Positions 25,099 through 37,728 of a stretch of DNA of 64,000 nt are shown here, in pieces. Position 1 is the first letter of the stretch, and each line of letters starts with the position of its first letter. A program made the translations under genes and the position numbers. This DNA is from Amborella trichopoda. Taxonomy: Eukaryota > Streptophyta > Magnoliopsida > Amborellales > Amborellaceae. The notes beneath the pieces were generated by a model that saw only the letters and a program-made list of their open reading frames with translations, was not told the DNA's origin and searched no databases. The DNA is taken from assembly GCF_000471905.2 (NCBI RefSeq), contig NW_006499912.1, positions 5,529,180-5,593,179 on the forward strand. Direction: 5' to 3'.

Positions 25099-25207
25099 TG
25101 TCAAATTTCCCTTAAAAAAAAACACATACGTGTAAATTCGACCCAGTTTCCTAACTAAATTCCCCCATCATTGTGGCCCAAATTCAATTCATCTCTCAAT
25201 TTGTTAA

Positions 25208-25215
25208 GCATATTC
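25208..25215 (+). promoter_or_regulatory. P1BS motif (distal), PHR1 binding site of PS2-like copy A
   Basis: GCATATTC is a perfect match to the P1BS consensus GNATATNC, about 195 bp upstream of the TATA box of copy A. PHR1-type MYB factors bind P1BS in phosphate-starvation genes, and PS2/PECP1 genes are classic targets. The site lies just outside the segment shared with copy B. Confidence 0.6.
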
Positions 25216-25281
25216 CATTTCAATTCCCCACACTCTCCAAAAGGCGAGGGAAAGATAATGAATCCCGGCATCTGATGCTCT

Positions 25282-25289
25282 GAATATTC
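25282..25289 (+). promoter_or_regulatory. P1BS motif (proximal), PHR1 binding site of PS2-like copy A
   Basis: GAATATTC is a perfect, palindromic P1BS match about 113 bp upstream of the TATA box. Two sites within 80 bp of each other strengthen the case. The aligned position in copy B reads TAATATTC, which no longer fits the consensus. Confidence 0.65.
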
Positions 25290-25401
25290 CCTATCCTCCT
25301 TTTTACCAGGAGGCTTCTCTAATCTTTACCTATAATCAATCAACAAAATCCCACTATTCTTACCCCTACTTTTCCCCTAACTTTTTTTATTAAATTTCAC
25401 C

Positions 25402-25409
25402 TATAAATA
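25402..25409 (+). promoter_or_regulatory. TATA box of PS2-like copy A
   Basis: TATAAATA lies 117 bp upstream of the ATG and is conserved in the same context in copy B (56212-56219). Transcription would start near 25435. Confidence 0.65.
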
Positions 25410-25525
25410 AACGTTCAGGAACCAGGCTTCTCTCCAAAAACTAGAAAACTTAGAAACCATCATTCTTGGTAAAAAAACCTCTTGTGGTGGCCTGAAAACC
25501 TCTTTTGGTCACCCTGAAACTTCCA

Positions 25526-28500
25526 ATGGCCAAGACAGTGGTGGTTTTTGATTTCGACAAGACGATTATCGACTGCGACAGCGATAATTGGGTAATTGAG
25601 GAGATGGGTGTTGATGACCTGTTTAAGGAGCTTCTCCGCACCATGCCTTGGAACCCAACAATGGTAATTGCCCTTTTCTTGTTTATTATTACTTGTTTTG
25701 TTGGTTGGTTTTTTGTTTTTCTTATTGGAGTTTTTTGGGTTTTTCATGAATTGGTTCCTGGCTTTAGAGAAAAGCTGGTTATTATATATACTGGTTTGTC
25801 AAAAGGTATACAGTTCTTTTGTAATCCTTGTCTTTAGGTATTACGAAATGTGGGTCTCTCTATCTCAGTTATTAAAAAATCCGCAAAGTAGTTTCTACTC
25901 GGCTGAGTTGATTGGGCTCGGAAAATCAGCTAAGTGGTTTGTATTGGGCTGAGTTACTTGGGCTTGGGTCCTTGTCCAGACCCAACTAGGAGATATTAAA
26001 AAAAAAAAAAAAAATGACCATCATAAAACTTTTTTTAAAACAAAAAAATTTATTTGGGATATATTTTTTATTTTTTTATTTTTTATTTTTATGTTTGTAT
26101 AATTTTGGAGGAGATTGGAGAGTGTTTTAGACATAAAACTTATTTTTATATATATTTTTATTTATTTTTAGATTATTTCAAAAATACCTCAATCTTATTT
26201 TAAAATTAATATTTTTTCTATTTTTTAGCTTTTTTTTTTTGCAGTGTTTTACTTAATTTTACTTTGTGTCTTGCTTACTCTTACTTCGAAAGTTCATTCC
26301 TATTTTTCAATTTTTTATATTTTTATGAGTTTTTGCTACAATACTCAGCCTAATCGGGCCCAACTAATCGGCTCTGGCCAAGACCGATTACTCGGTTCGA
26401 ATCGAATCCCACTATCTAACATTCCTCTCCTGAACATTACCCTCCCTCTCTCTTGAATATTATCACACCTCTTCTCTCCTCCCTAGGACAAAAAAAAAGA
26501 AGATTATCTTTAAAACTAACGGGGCCTTATTCATTGATTCCATATATAAAACAATTTCCTCTTCCTTATCTTATTTATCACAAATTACTTCATCATCCTT
26601 ATCTAAGCATTTAGAGTAATACCATTATCACTGTTAAGCAATCCTATTTACGTCAAAAGATTTTCAATTAATTGCATTACCCAAAAGTGGATATTGGGAG
26701 AGGATGCCAGATATACCATCTCCGGGGATCAATCTAATAAAGATAGTAATTTAAAAATTCAAAAATCAAGATTTGAATTTCAATTCGAAAATTCCTCTTC
26801 TAGTTAGAGCGGAAACAAACTGTGAAGTAACATTGAATTTTAATTCGAAAATTTCCCTTGAAGGTGGGGTGTAAACATTGATGACATTGAATTTTTATTC
26901 GAAAATTTCCCTTGAAGTTGGGGTGTAAACATTGAAAACACATGCCCGCAAAAAAAAATTAAAATTTTTTTTTTTAGAAAGAAAATTAAAATTATTTTTT
27001 TTTTAGAGCTTTTCTGAATATATCGGCGCTTCTTTTAAAATGCTCTTCCTTACCTAGAAGACCCCGTGTTTTCCCTTTTTCTAGTGCTAATATTCGTTTA
27101 TTTACATTGGGTTCTCTTTTTATGTAAAATTTACAGGACAGGATGATGGGGGAGCTGCATTCAATGGGAAAGACAACTGACGAAATCGCAGATGTCATGA
27201 AGGGGGCCCCACTCGATCCTCGCGTTATTTCCGCTATTAAAGCTGCATACGCTTTCGGGTATTCACGTATTCCATTATTTTTGGTTCTTTTGAACGAAGT
27301 TTCGGTTTCTTAAACCGAATCTCGAAATATTTTTGTTTCATATTTTATGGCAAATAATAATAATAAAATTCCCCTAAAAAAAAAAAAAACTTTAGAACTA
27401 TTTTTGTATCGTATTTCATAGTAAATCAAAAAGGGATTGTCCCGACAGTAAAAAAGAAAGGCTCGAGTGGCCAGCGCAAGTCAGTTACTTTGTGCATAAT
27501 CCCGTTTGCGGCCCAACCCAGCCTATCCCATCCCTACTAAGATCTTGCTTAGAAACAATATATAATATATATATATATAAATTTATAAAGAATATATTAT
27601 ATAATATATTTGTATATTTTAAAATATTATATAATATTTTTATATAATAAATTTATGCATAACCCGATCTGGTTATTGTAAAATATTATATAATATCTTT
27701 AATATATAAATTTATAAAGATTAATATAGTAATACATACATATTTTTCTTATCTTCTTTGGGCATTTTTCTTTTTATAGTTTTCCACCCTACTATATATA
27801 TATATATATATATATCATTTTTTTTGCAAATATTCTTATTAGTCTTAAAATAAGAAAATTGATAAATTAAAATCTTCTTGTTAGATATTTATATTTTTTT
27901 GGTAACTATTAATAATATTTGGGTAAATATTTTTAGGTTTTTTTTTAAATTTTAGGTAATTTTTTATTTTTATATAATCCGTGGGTATGGATACGGGTAC
28001 TCCAAATAAATTCCGGGTTTAGTAATTTTCCCGGAATATTTCATAGCATTTTGGTTAGTTTTTATTATTCAATTTAATGGTTATTTTTATTTCATTAAGT
28101 GTTCCCTATGTGTATGCATGTACGCTCTCAATGTGATGTTGTAATGAAGATAAGAGATTAAAAAAATTTTACTTATTACCCTCGAATGGCCTAGATTAAC
28201 CAATTCTATATTTCTCTCACCTAATTCTTTTAGGTAAAAAGTGGGTCTCTGTATTATGTGAAACTAAATTGGGCATTTTTTTCGTTTCTAGGGTTAACTA
28301 ACTAACTTTGGGCATTTTCTCTTTTAAATTTCAGGTGCGATGTGAGGATAGTGAGCGATGCAAACCTGTTTTTCATAGTGACGATACTGGAGCACCATGG
28401 TCTCCTCCATTGTTTCACTGAGATTAACACAAACCCTTCATTTGTTGATGAGAATGGAAGGCTAAACATCCGCCCTTACCATAACACCCACAATTGCCCT

Positions 28501-29327
28501 CTCTGCCCTCCCAATATGTGCAAGGTATATTACCATGCTCTTGAAATAATTGTATTACGGTGTCTGTCCCCGGCCAGGCCCGGCCCGGCCCTTCCCTGCC
28601 CTTGTCCCTAGAGGCCAGGTTTAGGCCTGTCCCAGGCTCGGGCAGGCTGTTGCCCCTATAGGGCTGGGGTAGGCCAAAGAATCAGGCAGGCCCTTGTCCC
28701 CCATAGGGCTGGTGTAGGCCCAACAAACACCAAAGGAACTGGTGGCCCAAGCTAAGCTCGAGCTCTTGGGCCATGGTGGCCTAGCATGGGCCCTCAAGGC
28801 ACATTTTGTGGTTGTCCCTTGTTTTTAGGGCCGAGCAGGGCGAAGGCTTGCTAGTCTTAATTACTTGTGACACTCTTATCTATGTCAAACTTTTAATCTA
28901 TATCAAAAGTTAATACACCATCCTTGGATAATATCCGATAGGAATTCAATGAAAGATAGGCATTCAATATTTCTATCATTTCCTCAAAATGGTTTTTTTG
29001 GTCATTTGGACTATTATTTGGCTGTTTTTAAATGGGGAACTTTTTCAATAAGAAAGGTATACAATGAAATTCAGTAGTAGATAGTCACAATTAATATTGA
29101 TCATTAAATGTGAAATTGGGTGGCTACATTTTTTCTATTGACTAAACTCCAAGTTAAAGAAATTTTTTTGAACTTTGTGGCACACTTAAGCTATTAGATT
29201 TTACATCGGGTGGTTATAAGTAATTGTGACCGGTCTCATTGTATATAATCTGCTTTTAATATATGAAATATATGAAGGTAGCTCTTTTAAAAAAAAATAA
29301 AAAAATAAAATAAAAAAAATAAAAATA

Positions 29328-29366
<39 letters not shown>

Positions 29367-29899
29367 GGTTAAGTAAATATTAACAATTGAGAACCAAACT
29401 CTCTCTCCCCTTGAGTTTTTTCTAGGATCTTTTGGACCTGTCCAAAACTCTCTCTCTTCTTTCTCTCAACTTATCCCTTTATTCTGAATTTCAGGGCTTG
29501 ATCATTGAGCGAATTCAAAGCGAGATAGCTGGTAATGATCGTTGTATCGTGTATTTGGGTGATGGTAAAGGGGATTACTGCCCCTCTCTAAGACTTGGCC
29601 ATGGTGACCACGTCATGCCACGTAAACTCTACCCACTTTGGGACCTCATACAAGTCGATCCCTCTCTATTGAAAGCCACACTTCACGAATGGAGAGACGC
29701 AGGAGAACTTGAGGCCAAGCTTCTGAATATTTTGAGAGATAATGAAAAGAAGGAAGAATTCACTTATGAGAGTAATGGTTTTGTTGAGGAGAGTTTGAGT
29801 GATCGGCTGCTTTCTTCTGTGGTGGATTGCAAGTCTGAATCGATCACAGGCCCTGTTCTTGAAGCCCCTCTTCCTCCAATCCTGCGTGTTACACAATGA
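25526..29899 (+). CDS. PS2-like: PS2/PECP1-type HAD phosphatase (inorganic pyrophosphatase 2-like), copy A, complete
   Basis: Plant phosphate-starvation phosphatase of the HAD superfamily (tomato PS2, Arabidopsis PS2/PECP1, PHOSPHO1-like). Family members hydrolyse phosphoethanolamine/phosphocholine or pyrophosphate in the cytosol. Four exons: 25526-25663, 27137-27258, 28335-28524, 29495-29899 (TGA 29897-29899). All introns are GT-AG and in phase, giving 284 residues. HAD motif I is DFDKT (Asp9 nucleophile, Asp11), motif II is RIVSDAN (Ser94), the motif III lysine is probably Lys150 in NMCKG, and motif IV is GDGKGDYCP (172-180). A Cys-rich HNCPLCPPNMC precedes the last intron. The start is the first ATG after the TATA box, in CCAATGGCC context, and is conserved in copy B. 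The C-tail beyond about residue 247 has no counterpart in short family members. Substrate cannot be told from sequence. Two upstream P1BS sites suggest induction by low phosphate. Introns 1 and 3 contain GC-rich repeat islands shared with copy B. Confidence 0.93.
25860..26420. repeat. GC-rich repeat island in intron 1 of copy A (shared with copy B)
   Basis: Repeated ACTCGGCTGAGTT / TTGGGCT.GG strings at about 25880-25990 and inverted CCCAACTAATCGGC-type strings at about 26345-26400 flank an AT-rich core. The same arrangement is at about 56690-57170 in copy B, so it was inserted before the duplication. Confidence 0.45.
26770..26940 (+). repeat. short tandem repeats in intron 1 of copy A, unit about 54 bp
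   Basis: CATTGAATTTT.ATTCGAAAA followed by TTTCCCTTGAAG.TGGGG and TGTAAACATTGA is repeated about 2.5 times. Not seen at the matching place in copy B. Confidence 0.65.
28550..28860. repeat. GGCCC-rich repeat island in intron 3 of copy A (shared with copy B)
   Basis: Many GGCCC/GGGCC motifs (CCCGGCCCGGCCC, TAGGGCTGG, CTTGGGCC) over about 310 bp, against an AT-rich background. The matching island in copy B is at about 59345-59665. It was therefore present before the gene was duplicated. Confidence 0.5.
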
Positions 29900-31840
29900 T
29901 CATAAATTGATGAAAGATTTAAAGGCCTTCTCTCTTTAGGATTTTCTTCATTTTGTTTAGAGCTTGCAGGAGGGGAAGAAATATTCCTTTGCTGCTTACT
30001 GAATCTCTCAAACTTTACTTTAGTCTGCTCTCCCCCTCTTGACTAGTTTCTTTTTCCACAATTCAATGATATGTATATATCTGGTCTCATCCATTGGTCT
30101 CTCTTTGTTTTTGGGAAGAGCTTCTTGACATTTTCTAGGGCATCTTTTGCTTCTTTTTAGGTTCGATTTATAGGGTTTTAATGGAAATTGGAGCTAATAT
30201 AAGTATTTATGGTTCACCATCATGATGCTCATATTTTTAAGAGGATATAGTTGTACGACAAGATGGGTGCTTTGAGTGTCTAATCCATTTGCCCTTGCTG
30301 GTTTTCTTTTAGCCCTAATTTTAATGGAGAAACCAGGAAACCCTTTTATCTCCAATTTTATTGGACCTTCATCTCAAATGCTATTTGCCTGAATTTGATG
30401 AATATATTAGGCTACTTTGTGTTTAGTTCCATTTGAGTTTTCATAGTTCTCTTTAATCCACATTTCTGAATTTTCTGAATGTCCCAAACAAGTTTAAGTC
30501 TGCTCACTACAATTTCAAGTTTCGGTGAAAATAGGTGATAATGTGCTGAATTCGGAAGTCAAGATTGAACGCACTGCATCCATATTGCATAACTATATCT
30601 ACAGTAGCAGAGCGCAATGCTCCCAAGAGAAACTTGATTTTCAGGAGGGGGTGATAAAAAGAGGTAAGAGAATGCTATGAAATGCAAGATCAGATGAAGA
30701 TATAGGAGGTCAGATGCTGAAGAAATTGAAAATGAGGCAATTAATTCTTTTCATGTGATTCTCGTATAGCTTATCTACTTTTGACTGCTATTTCTCTCTT
30801 TCTTTATCTCCCTATTGCATTTCCTTTCAAGATTAATATTCATTGAGTAACATTTGCACTATGATACATGCTAAAAGAAGGCCATTTGCAAAAAAACATA
30901 CCATAGAGAGAGAGATTAACAAATAATTGGAACATGAATTTACAATCCAAATCATTTATATTCAAGTAAATATCTTGGATGAGCTATAAGCGAAATACTT
31001 ATTTCAAAAAGGTGTCTTGAATGATTTATTGATGAATCATGTAATGGATGGCTATAACAGTTTCCTCTTACCAAGTTACCCACTAGGGGAACTGAACTAT
31101 TCTTGTTTTCCTGACTTCTAGTTTTACATTAATTAAAGAACTGGGGACCGGTGGCATCAACTAATAGAATAGGACTCTACAATGAGAGAGAGTACAAGGC
31201 TGGTTACATATTATACACTAATAGGGATATGAGTTCAAGGACACTTTAGTTTGAATTGCTTTTAAAAGATGCTCTCCCTGCAAAAAATATTTATTCTTCA
31301 ATTTAATAAGGAAAGAAGCAATATATTTGCAAAAACTTGATGAAAATATCCTAGATAATTTGTGAAATCAAAAGATATCCTCAATTTTTCATATTTTACA
31401 TTCATATCTTTTTTTTTAGAACTTTGTTTTCCCCATAAAGCCTATGAGGTTTCGAACCGAGGTCTTTGACCTTTTTTTTTTTGTTTTTTTTGTTTATTTT
31501 TGGGGGTAAGAGATCAATTTGAAGTTCCAATCTAATTTTTTCATAACTGGGGTACTTTAAGTTCGAACCCACATTTATTTTGTAGAAGAGATATCCACAA
31601 AGTTTGTAATTCGTCCCCTTCCATACGTTTCCATGGAAGGGGCGGGCTCCTAAAAACAATGTCAAATTGATGTCATTTTTAGGCCCGTTGGAAGCCGCAT
31701 GTTCCAAATTGTAGCTTCTACTCCCTCGTAATAAATGACGGCAGCTGCAGGTTCCAAATTGTAGCTTATACTTGTTTACGATGCAGATCGGAGCGATCTT
31801 CGAATGGGGATAGCTCATACCTAAACCACAAACTCGTTTT
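29900..31840. other. 3' flank of PS2-like copy A, no further gene
   Basis: About 30050-30310 is clearly homologous to the copy B flank at 61890-62145 (TATATATCTGGTCTCATCC..., GAGGATATAGTTGTA). From 30310 to 31840 no coding domain is seen. A Stowaway-like end (TACTCCCTCGTAATAAATGA) occurs near 31718. The - strand frame at 31402-31818 is not recognised. Confidence 0.45.
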
Positions 31841-33423
31841 TTTAAGGGTGATAGAGAGTAGGGACAATCAAATTTTGAACTACGGCCAGATCTACTCAGA
31901 AATGAGAAGATCTGCTCTCATATCAGTGGCAAAGCCAATATTGATTCGAAATACAAAATACAACATAAAATGTAATAAAATTGATTTAATTCTAATAAAA
32001 ATAAATAAATAAAAGAAAAAAAATGCATAAAGAGTAAGACAATATCTGACAGGACCAGTTGGCTCGAGACTCCCGAGGCTTTGAGGCCTCGCCTATATCA
32101 AGACCGGTTCAGTTTATATCGTGTGTCCTCTTTAGGTTTTGAGCAAACCTTAGCTTGGTTTGATAGCTTTCTTAACCAAAGGGCTGCAGGTTTAATGACC
32201 TAAAGCTAATTTTTTTTAGATCTAGATTTTTACAGGGTCTTCTCAAGTTTTTTAAGGGTCTAAGGAGTATAAAAGTCTCACCCAATAAATGATCCTAAAA
32301 TGATATTTTAAAGGTCGAAAACCTGTTGGAGTGGGCAACTGCCAATTTCAAATGGATTTCCTAGCCCGAATTGTTGTTTTGGGGTCAACGTACCAAAAGG
32401 GTCTAGATTCAATGAATTTGCCTAGAAATGGTCAGGGAATGGTTGGCATGCAGAAACTTCCATTTTAGGACAGTCGGGCTGGGTGGCACTAGTGGTGTGG
32501 CCCAGATCAAATCAGCTCAGAATTGGCAAATTCCAGTTCATGCATGATTTACAGGCTCTTGTGATGTTACTTGCCAAATTTTGGGTCAAAATGAGGTGTT
32601 TTGTTATTTTTAATGATTTTTTTTACTAAGACCGGGTGTTATACAAGATTCTAGATCACATGGCAAGCAATATGGACTTTGGTGGTCTACAATTTGGGGG
32701 TTTACTGGGATAGTGGGGTCTTAAGGCTGTCTAGGGTTTAGAAAAACCATTGAATTTGCCATTTTTTCAAAATGACGTGTCTACAGTTGCCTATCTTTGA
32801 CGCTCCTTGTCCTTCGAGGGACAGGTGAGTATCAAAGAAGTAGACACTAATGACATTTTAATTTATCTGATATCACGTGATTAGAGGGCACACAAACTTT
32901 TTCTCCACGGCAATGCGCTCCCCACTATCCCACCTTGGGTATTTTCATCCTAGGGCTTTTGGCGTGAGATGTCCTGATGATTTACATAAGCTTGGAACTC
33001 TAGTTGGATTGTTTGACCATGTCACTTAACTTCAGAGGTTTTCACTTTTAAAAATTTGAACCTAGCATGTTCTTTGATTTCTTTAGGGTCTCCTAAAGTC
33101 TTATATAGGTTTGACTTGTTTAGGAAAACATTTGCTTGGTCAATTTTGAAGAGAGTGATGAGGCAACAACACGGTAATCATCATATACGGGTGTCAAAGC
33201 TCTTTCGTTTTAAAAGACATTTTAAAAATTTTGAAAATAGGGAGAGTTTTGAAATAGAACCAGGAGCTTTGGACAAGTTACGATTTTAGCAAAACAATTA
33301 AGATTTTTGAAAACACAATACATATAGTGAATCATTTTGAAATGGGAGATATTTTGATAAACAAATTTTTAGTTAGCAGTTTTAGCTCCTACAACGATAG
33401 AGCCCTCTAAGCAGTTTAACGTC

Positions 33424-33640
33424 ATGCAACGATGGACAGATACACCCGACCCTTTACGTCATACGGGGCTAGACAGATACACCCGACATTTTATGCTATA
33501 CAGGGCTAGACATTTTCTAAATACACATGACCTTTTACGTCAAATGAGGTTAGACGGATACACCCAGCCTTTTACGTCATACAATGCTAGGCATTTTTTT
33601 AATACACCCAACCTTTTACATCATACGGGTTAGATGTTTT
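33424..33640 (-). repeat. tandem repeats in the 3' region of the outer Gypsy fossil
   Basis: Degenerate repeats of GATACACCC.ACCTTTTACGTCATAC.GG. The same motif builds the much longer array at 35840-36560 in the inner element, which links the two as relatives. Confidence 0.65.
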
Positions 33641-33842
33641 GAATGACTTATCATTTGAAGTTGGTTGGCAGTTTAGACTCATGCCACCGAGGAGCATTTT
33701 TTGAAATTTTTTTTTTAAAAAAAGGTTTTTGAAAAGAGCTTAAAACAAAAGCTTCTTTTCAAAGTAATTTTCAGGAACTCTTAACAAAATGTGGGTCTTA
33801 CAGTTTAACCACTAATGACCCCTTTGTTGGACCCTATATGAG

Positions 33843-35073
33843 TGTTTATGATGAAAATTTGACAGATCTTTCGATGAAAATCTCTCGAATTTTAACACCT
33901 TAAACTAACTAAAAAAATGTAAGTAAAGTGGTAGAGAAAGAGGGACAGATCGAATTTAGATCTGAGGCCAAATTTGCCTAGAAACAAGCAAATTTACTCT
34001 CAGATCTGTGGCAGAGCCAGAATGATCCAGAGCATTAAAATACGATTTTTAAGACAATTTAATAGATAAATATAAGTAAAAGACGCAAAACAGTAAAAAA
34101 AGAAGAAAGAGGGGGGAAGAAATAATGCCAAACGAGGCCGGATGGCCTGGGATTCCCGAGCCTTCGAGGGGTCGCCTGTATCAGAACTGGTCCTCTTTGC
34201 CTCTCTGATTCGGATGTTGATCAGCAGATCTCTGGTGTAAAGAGGTTAGATCTAAGGTTATTGTGCCCTAATTATAGTTTTAATCTAGGGTTTTTGTACC
34301 CTAGGTCTAGGTTTTTTCAGTCTTGGGGGTTAGGACTTCAGGAGGCTAGGGTTTTTATCTTCTCTAGGGTTTTCAATCTAGAGATTTTTAAAAAACTGTC
34401 GGTATTTCTCGGGGCCTGGAGGATAATTTCCTGAGTTTTCTAAGGGTTTTGTGATCTCCAGAGGTTGAATATAAATTCTAATATTTTCTCTAATTTTTTG
34501 GGATTTTTCCTAAATTTTTAGGAATTTTCTTAGGGTTTTTCCTATTTTTGCCATTTTTGGGTAATTTTTCTAATTTAGGAAATTTTCAAGGTTTTTTCGA
34601 TCTCTTTTTAATTTTCAAGGTTTTTTCGATCTCTTTTTTTCTCTTTCTTTTTAGGTTAGAGAGAGGGGGTATTTATAAGATTCAATTGGTGATTTTTTCT
34701 AAATTGTTTGGAGCTTTTTTAAAATTTTTTGGATTTATCTTGAGGTTTTAGCCTTATCTAATTAAAAAAAACGTATTTACTGCATCATCCGATACGTTGA
34801 ATGCATCATCAGCCCGCGTCTGGGCCTGTCACAGCCTGGCCCGCGGCCCGACAGTTGGGTCTCATAGGGATTAAATTATCATTTGTTATATCTTTTTATC
34901 TGTAGGTCTGATTCAGGCGATTCTTGGACCGTTGGAAAGCTCTTGGGTTATACTTTAAATTAGGATAGGATTTGGGTAGTTTTGAGGTAATTAAATTGGA
35001 TCTACTAGGATAATGTGATCTTAAGGGTTCAAAAAACCATAAAATTTGTCAGATTTAAAATGGGGTATCTACA
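33843..35073 (-). repeat. 3' LTR of the inner Gypsy fossil
   Basis: Begins TGTTTATGATG and ends GGGTATCTACA on the + strand. Matches 46041-47241 over its length, including the shared string GAGCATTAAAATACGATTTT and TCTGGTGTAAAG. Confidence 0.85.
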
Positions 35074-35839
35074 GTACTCCCTATCCTTCAAGGGACAGGT
35101 GAGTGATAAAGAAGTAGAAACTTTGGCATTCCCTGTCCTTCGAGGGACAGGTGAACGTCAAAGATAAAGCTGACATTTTAAATTTCTTCTTGAGGTCACA
35201 TGGTCAAGATGCACACCAACTATCCTTCCAAGTCATTGCGCTCACGGAGCTCACCCACCTAAGGCATTTTTCCTCTTAGTATTTTCGGTCTGAGATGTCG
35301 ATGAGTTACACAAGCTTGAAACTCGAGTTGGATTTTTTAGCCATGCCACTTAACTTCAGGGTTTTTTGCAGTTTGAATTTTTAACCCTGGCATTTTCTTT
35401 GATCTCCTTGGGGTTTCCTAAGGCTGTCTATAGGAAAAGGCTTTCTATAGGAAGATACTGGTCTAGCTGAATCCGGAGTGAGAGATGAGGTAACAACGCG
35501 GCAATCGTGGTAATACGGCAATCGCGACAACGCGGTAATCATCATATACGGTTATCCAAGTTCCTTCATTTTTTTAAGACTTGTTTTTTAGAATTTTTGA
35601 AAATAGGGTGAAATAGAACCCGGAGCAAAGACAAATTACGATTTTAACAAAGAAATTAAAGTTTTTGGAAAACACAAGACATATAGTGAAAATTTTGAAA
35701 AGAGAAAGATATTTTGAAAAACAAGGTTGGTTAGTAGTTTTAACTCCTGCAACAATAGAGCCCTCTAAGCAATTTAGCGTCATGCAGCAATGGACCATAC
35801 ACTTGACCCTTTTACGTCAAGACGGGGATAGATGAATCC

Positions 35840-36840
35840 ATCGAACAGAGTGGTTGTGCCCTAGATAAATCGACCTTTTTGCGTCATAGAGGGGTAGACG
35901 GTACCTGCCTTGGCTCTTTTACGTCGCGTGAGTTTGACATTTTTCCATTGAAATAGGGTGGTTGTGCCCTGGATACACCCGATCTTTCATGTCATAAGGG
36001 CATAGACGGTACCTACTCGGCTCTTTTTACGTAACACGAGTTTGACATTTTTCCATTGAAACATGGTGGTTGTACCTTAGATACACCCGACCTTTCACGT
36101 CATACGGAGCTAGATGATACCTGTCTTGGCTCGTTTATGTCCTACGAGTTTGATGTTTTTCCATTGAACATGGTGGTTGTGCCCTGGATGAACCCGACCT
36201 TTCACGTCTTACGGGCTGGATGGTCCCTGTCTCGGCTCTTTTATGTTGCACAAGTTTGATGTTTTTCCATTGAATAGGGTAGTTGTGCCCTGGATACACC
36301 CGACTTTTCACGTCATACGGAGCTTGACGGTCTCTGCCTTGGCTCTTTTATGTCGTATGAGTTTGATGTTTTTTCATCAAACAGGGTGGTTGTGCCTTAG
36401 ATACATCCGACCTTTCACGTCATACGGGGATAAATGGTACCTGCCTCGGCTCTTTTACATCACACGAGTTTGAGGTTTTTCCATTGAATTGGGTGGTTGT
36501 GCCCTGGATACATCCGACCTTTCATGTCATACGGGGCTGGACGGTATCTGTCTCGGCTCTTTTTACGTCGCACGAGTTTGACATTTTTCCTGTCTCGGCT
36601 CTTTGACGTTGTGCGAGTTTGACGTTTTTCCTGTCTCAGCTTTTTAACGTCGTATAAGTTTGATGTTTTTTTTTTCCTGTCTCGTGTCTTTTATGTCGCA
36701 CGAGTTTGACGTTTATCCTGTCTTAACTCTTTAGCATCAGACGAGTTTGACGCTTATCCTGTCTTGACTTTTTTAAGTCGCATGAGTTTGACGTTTTTAT
36801 CCTGTCTCGGCTTTTTAACGTCGCACGAGTTTTGAGCTTT
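35840..36840 (-). repeat. two tandem arrays (about 107-bp and about 43-bp units) between pol and 3' LTR
   Basis: From about 35840 to 36560 a roughly 107-bp unit (TGCCCTGGATACACCCGACC, TTTCACGTCATACGG, GGCTCTTTTACGTCG) repeats about seven times. From about 36560 to 36840 a shorter unit (GAGTTTGACGTTTTTCCTGT plus CTCGGCTCTTTAACGTCG) repeats about six times. Copies are diverged. Such arrays are known from the 3' untranslated part of Tat/Ogre-type Gypsy elements. Confidence 0.8.
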
Positions 36841-37728
36841 CCGAATTGGACTATGGGACATGGTATGCATACAAGGGAATGAGCTTGCCTCATTTGGCCT
36901 CAGGTAATCCAGTCGAGAGAAAAACGCTCCCAAAGTAGCTAATATCGTCATTGGCGAGGTTCACCCATCTCCGATATGTGGTAGTTGATAGTTATACTCA
37001 TACAACCATGGAGTGCCTGGCTAGTTTCAAGCCTTCATAACAGGCGTTGGAAGTTGGCTTCGAGAACGTGGTCAGATCGACTAATAGTTTAACCTCTTTT
37101 AGGGATGGAGGCAGTCCTTTCTAAAAGGGTTTTGGAAATAGAGGATTTTAATAATCAGATTGAAAAAATGCTTTTAAAAGGGACGGGCCTTACAGTTTTG
37201 CCAGCTATGGCCCTTTTGGTGGTCATTTTCTTTATTATATTTTACCCAAAGATGATGACAGGATTTCCTTGTGGGATCGTGAGAACTCAAAAGTCTCGAA
37301 GTTGTCTTTTTACCTTTGGAGCTTTCATCCTGTGCTTCGCGGGTCTATGAAGAGTTCTCTAGATTCTTTCTGAGCTTCCATCTTGGAGAGGTCTCGACGT
37401 TCTTCTAGGATTCGTCGAAGTCACTTCGATTTTCTATTTATATCACGCTCTCGCATCTTTTTGAGTTGGTTCTGTTGGGAACCTACAGGGTTTAGGAGGA
37501 CTGTTCGTCCTCAAGGTCTGCTTGTGCCGTATTATTGGAACTTGCAAGTACTAGTGTGTACTTGAGCAATTTTTAATCAGAAGCTCCTTCTTGGAGATTT
37601 TTTCTTTTTTTTTCTTTTTTTTTTTTTACCCGTGATGCCCTTTCAGGTTTTCACTAAGTCCATGTTTTTTATTTTTATTTTTTATTTTTTGTGATGCCTT
37701 TTCAGGTTTCACCACTCTTTTGAGCTCG

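Noticed and set aside
27550-27830. AT-rich alternating tract as a possible replication origin or scaffold-attachment site
   Set aside because: It is simple (TA)n and A/T runs within an intron. Nothing beyond base composition supports a function.
31402-31818. A 138-codon - strand frame next to the outer Gypsy LTR
   Set aside because: It ends in poly-Lys-like low complexity, matches nothing known to me and overlaps a Stowaway-like fragment.
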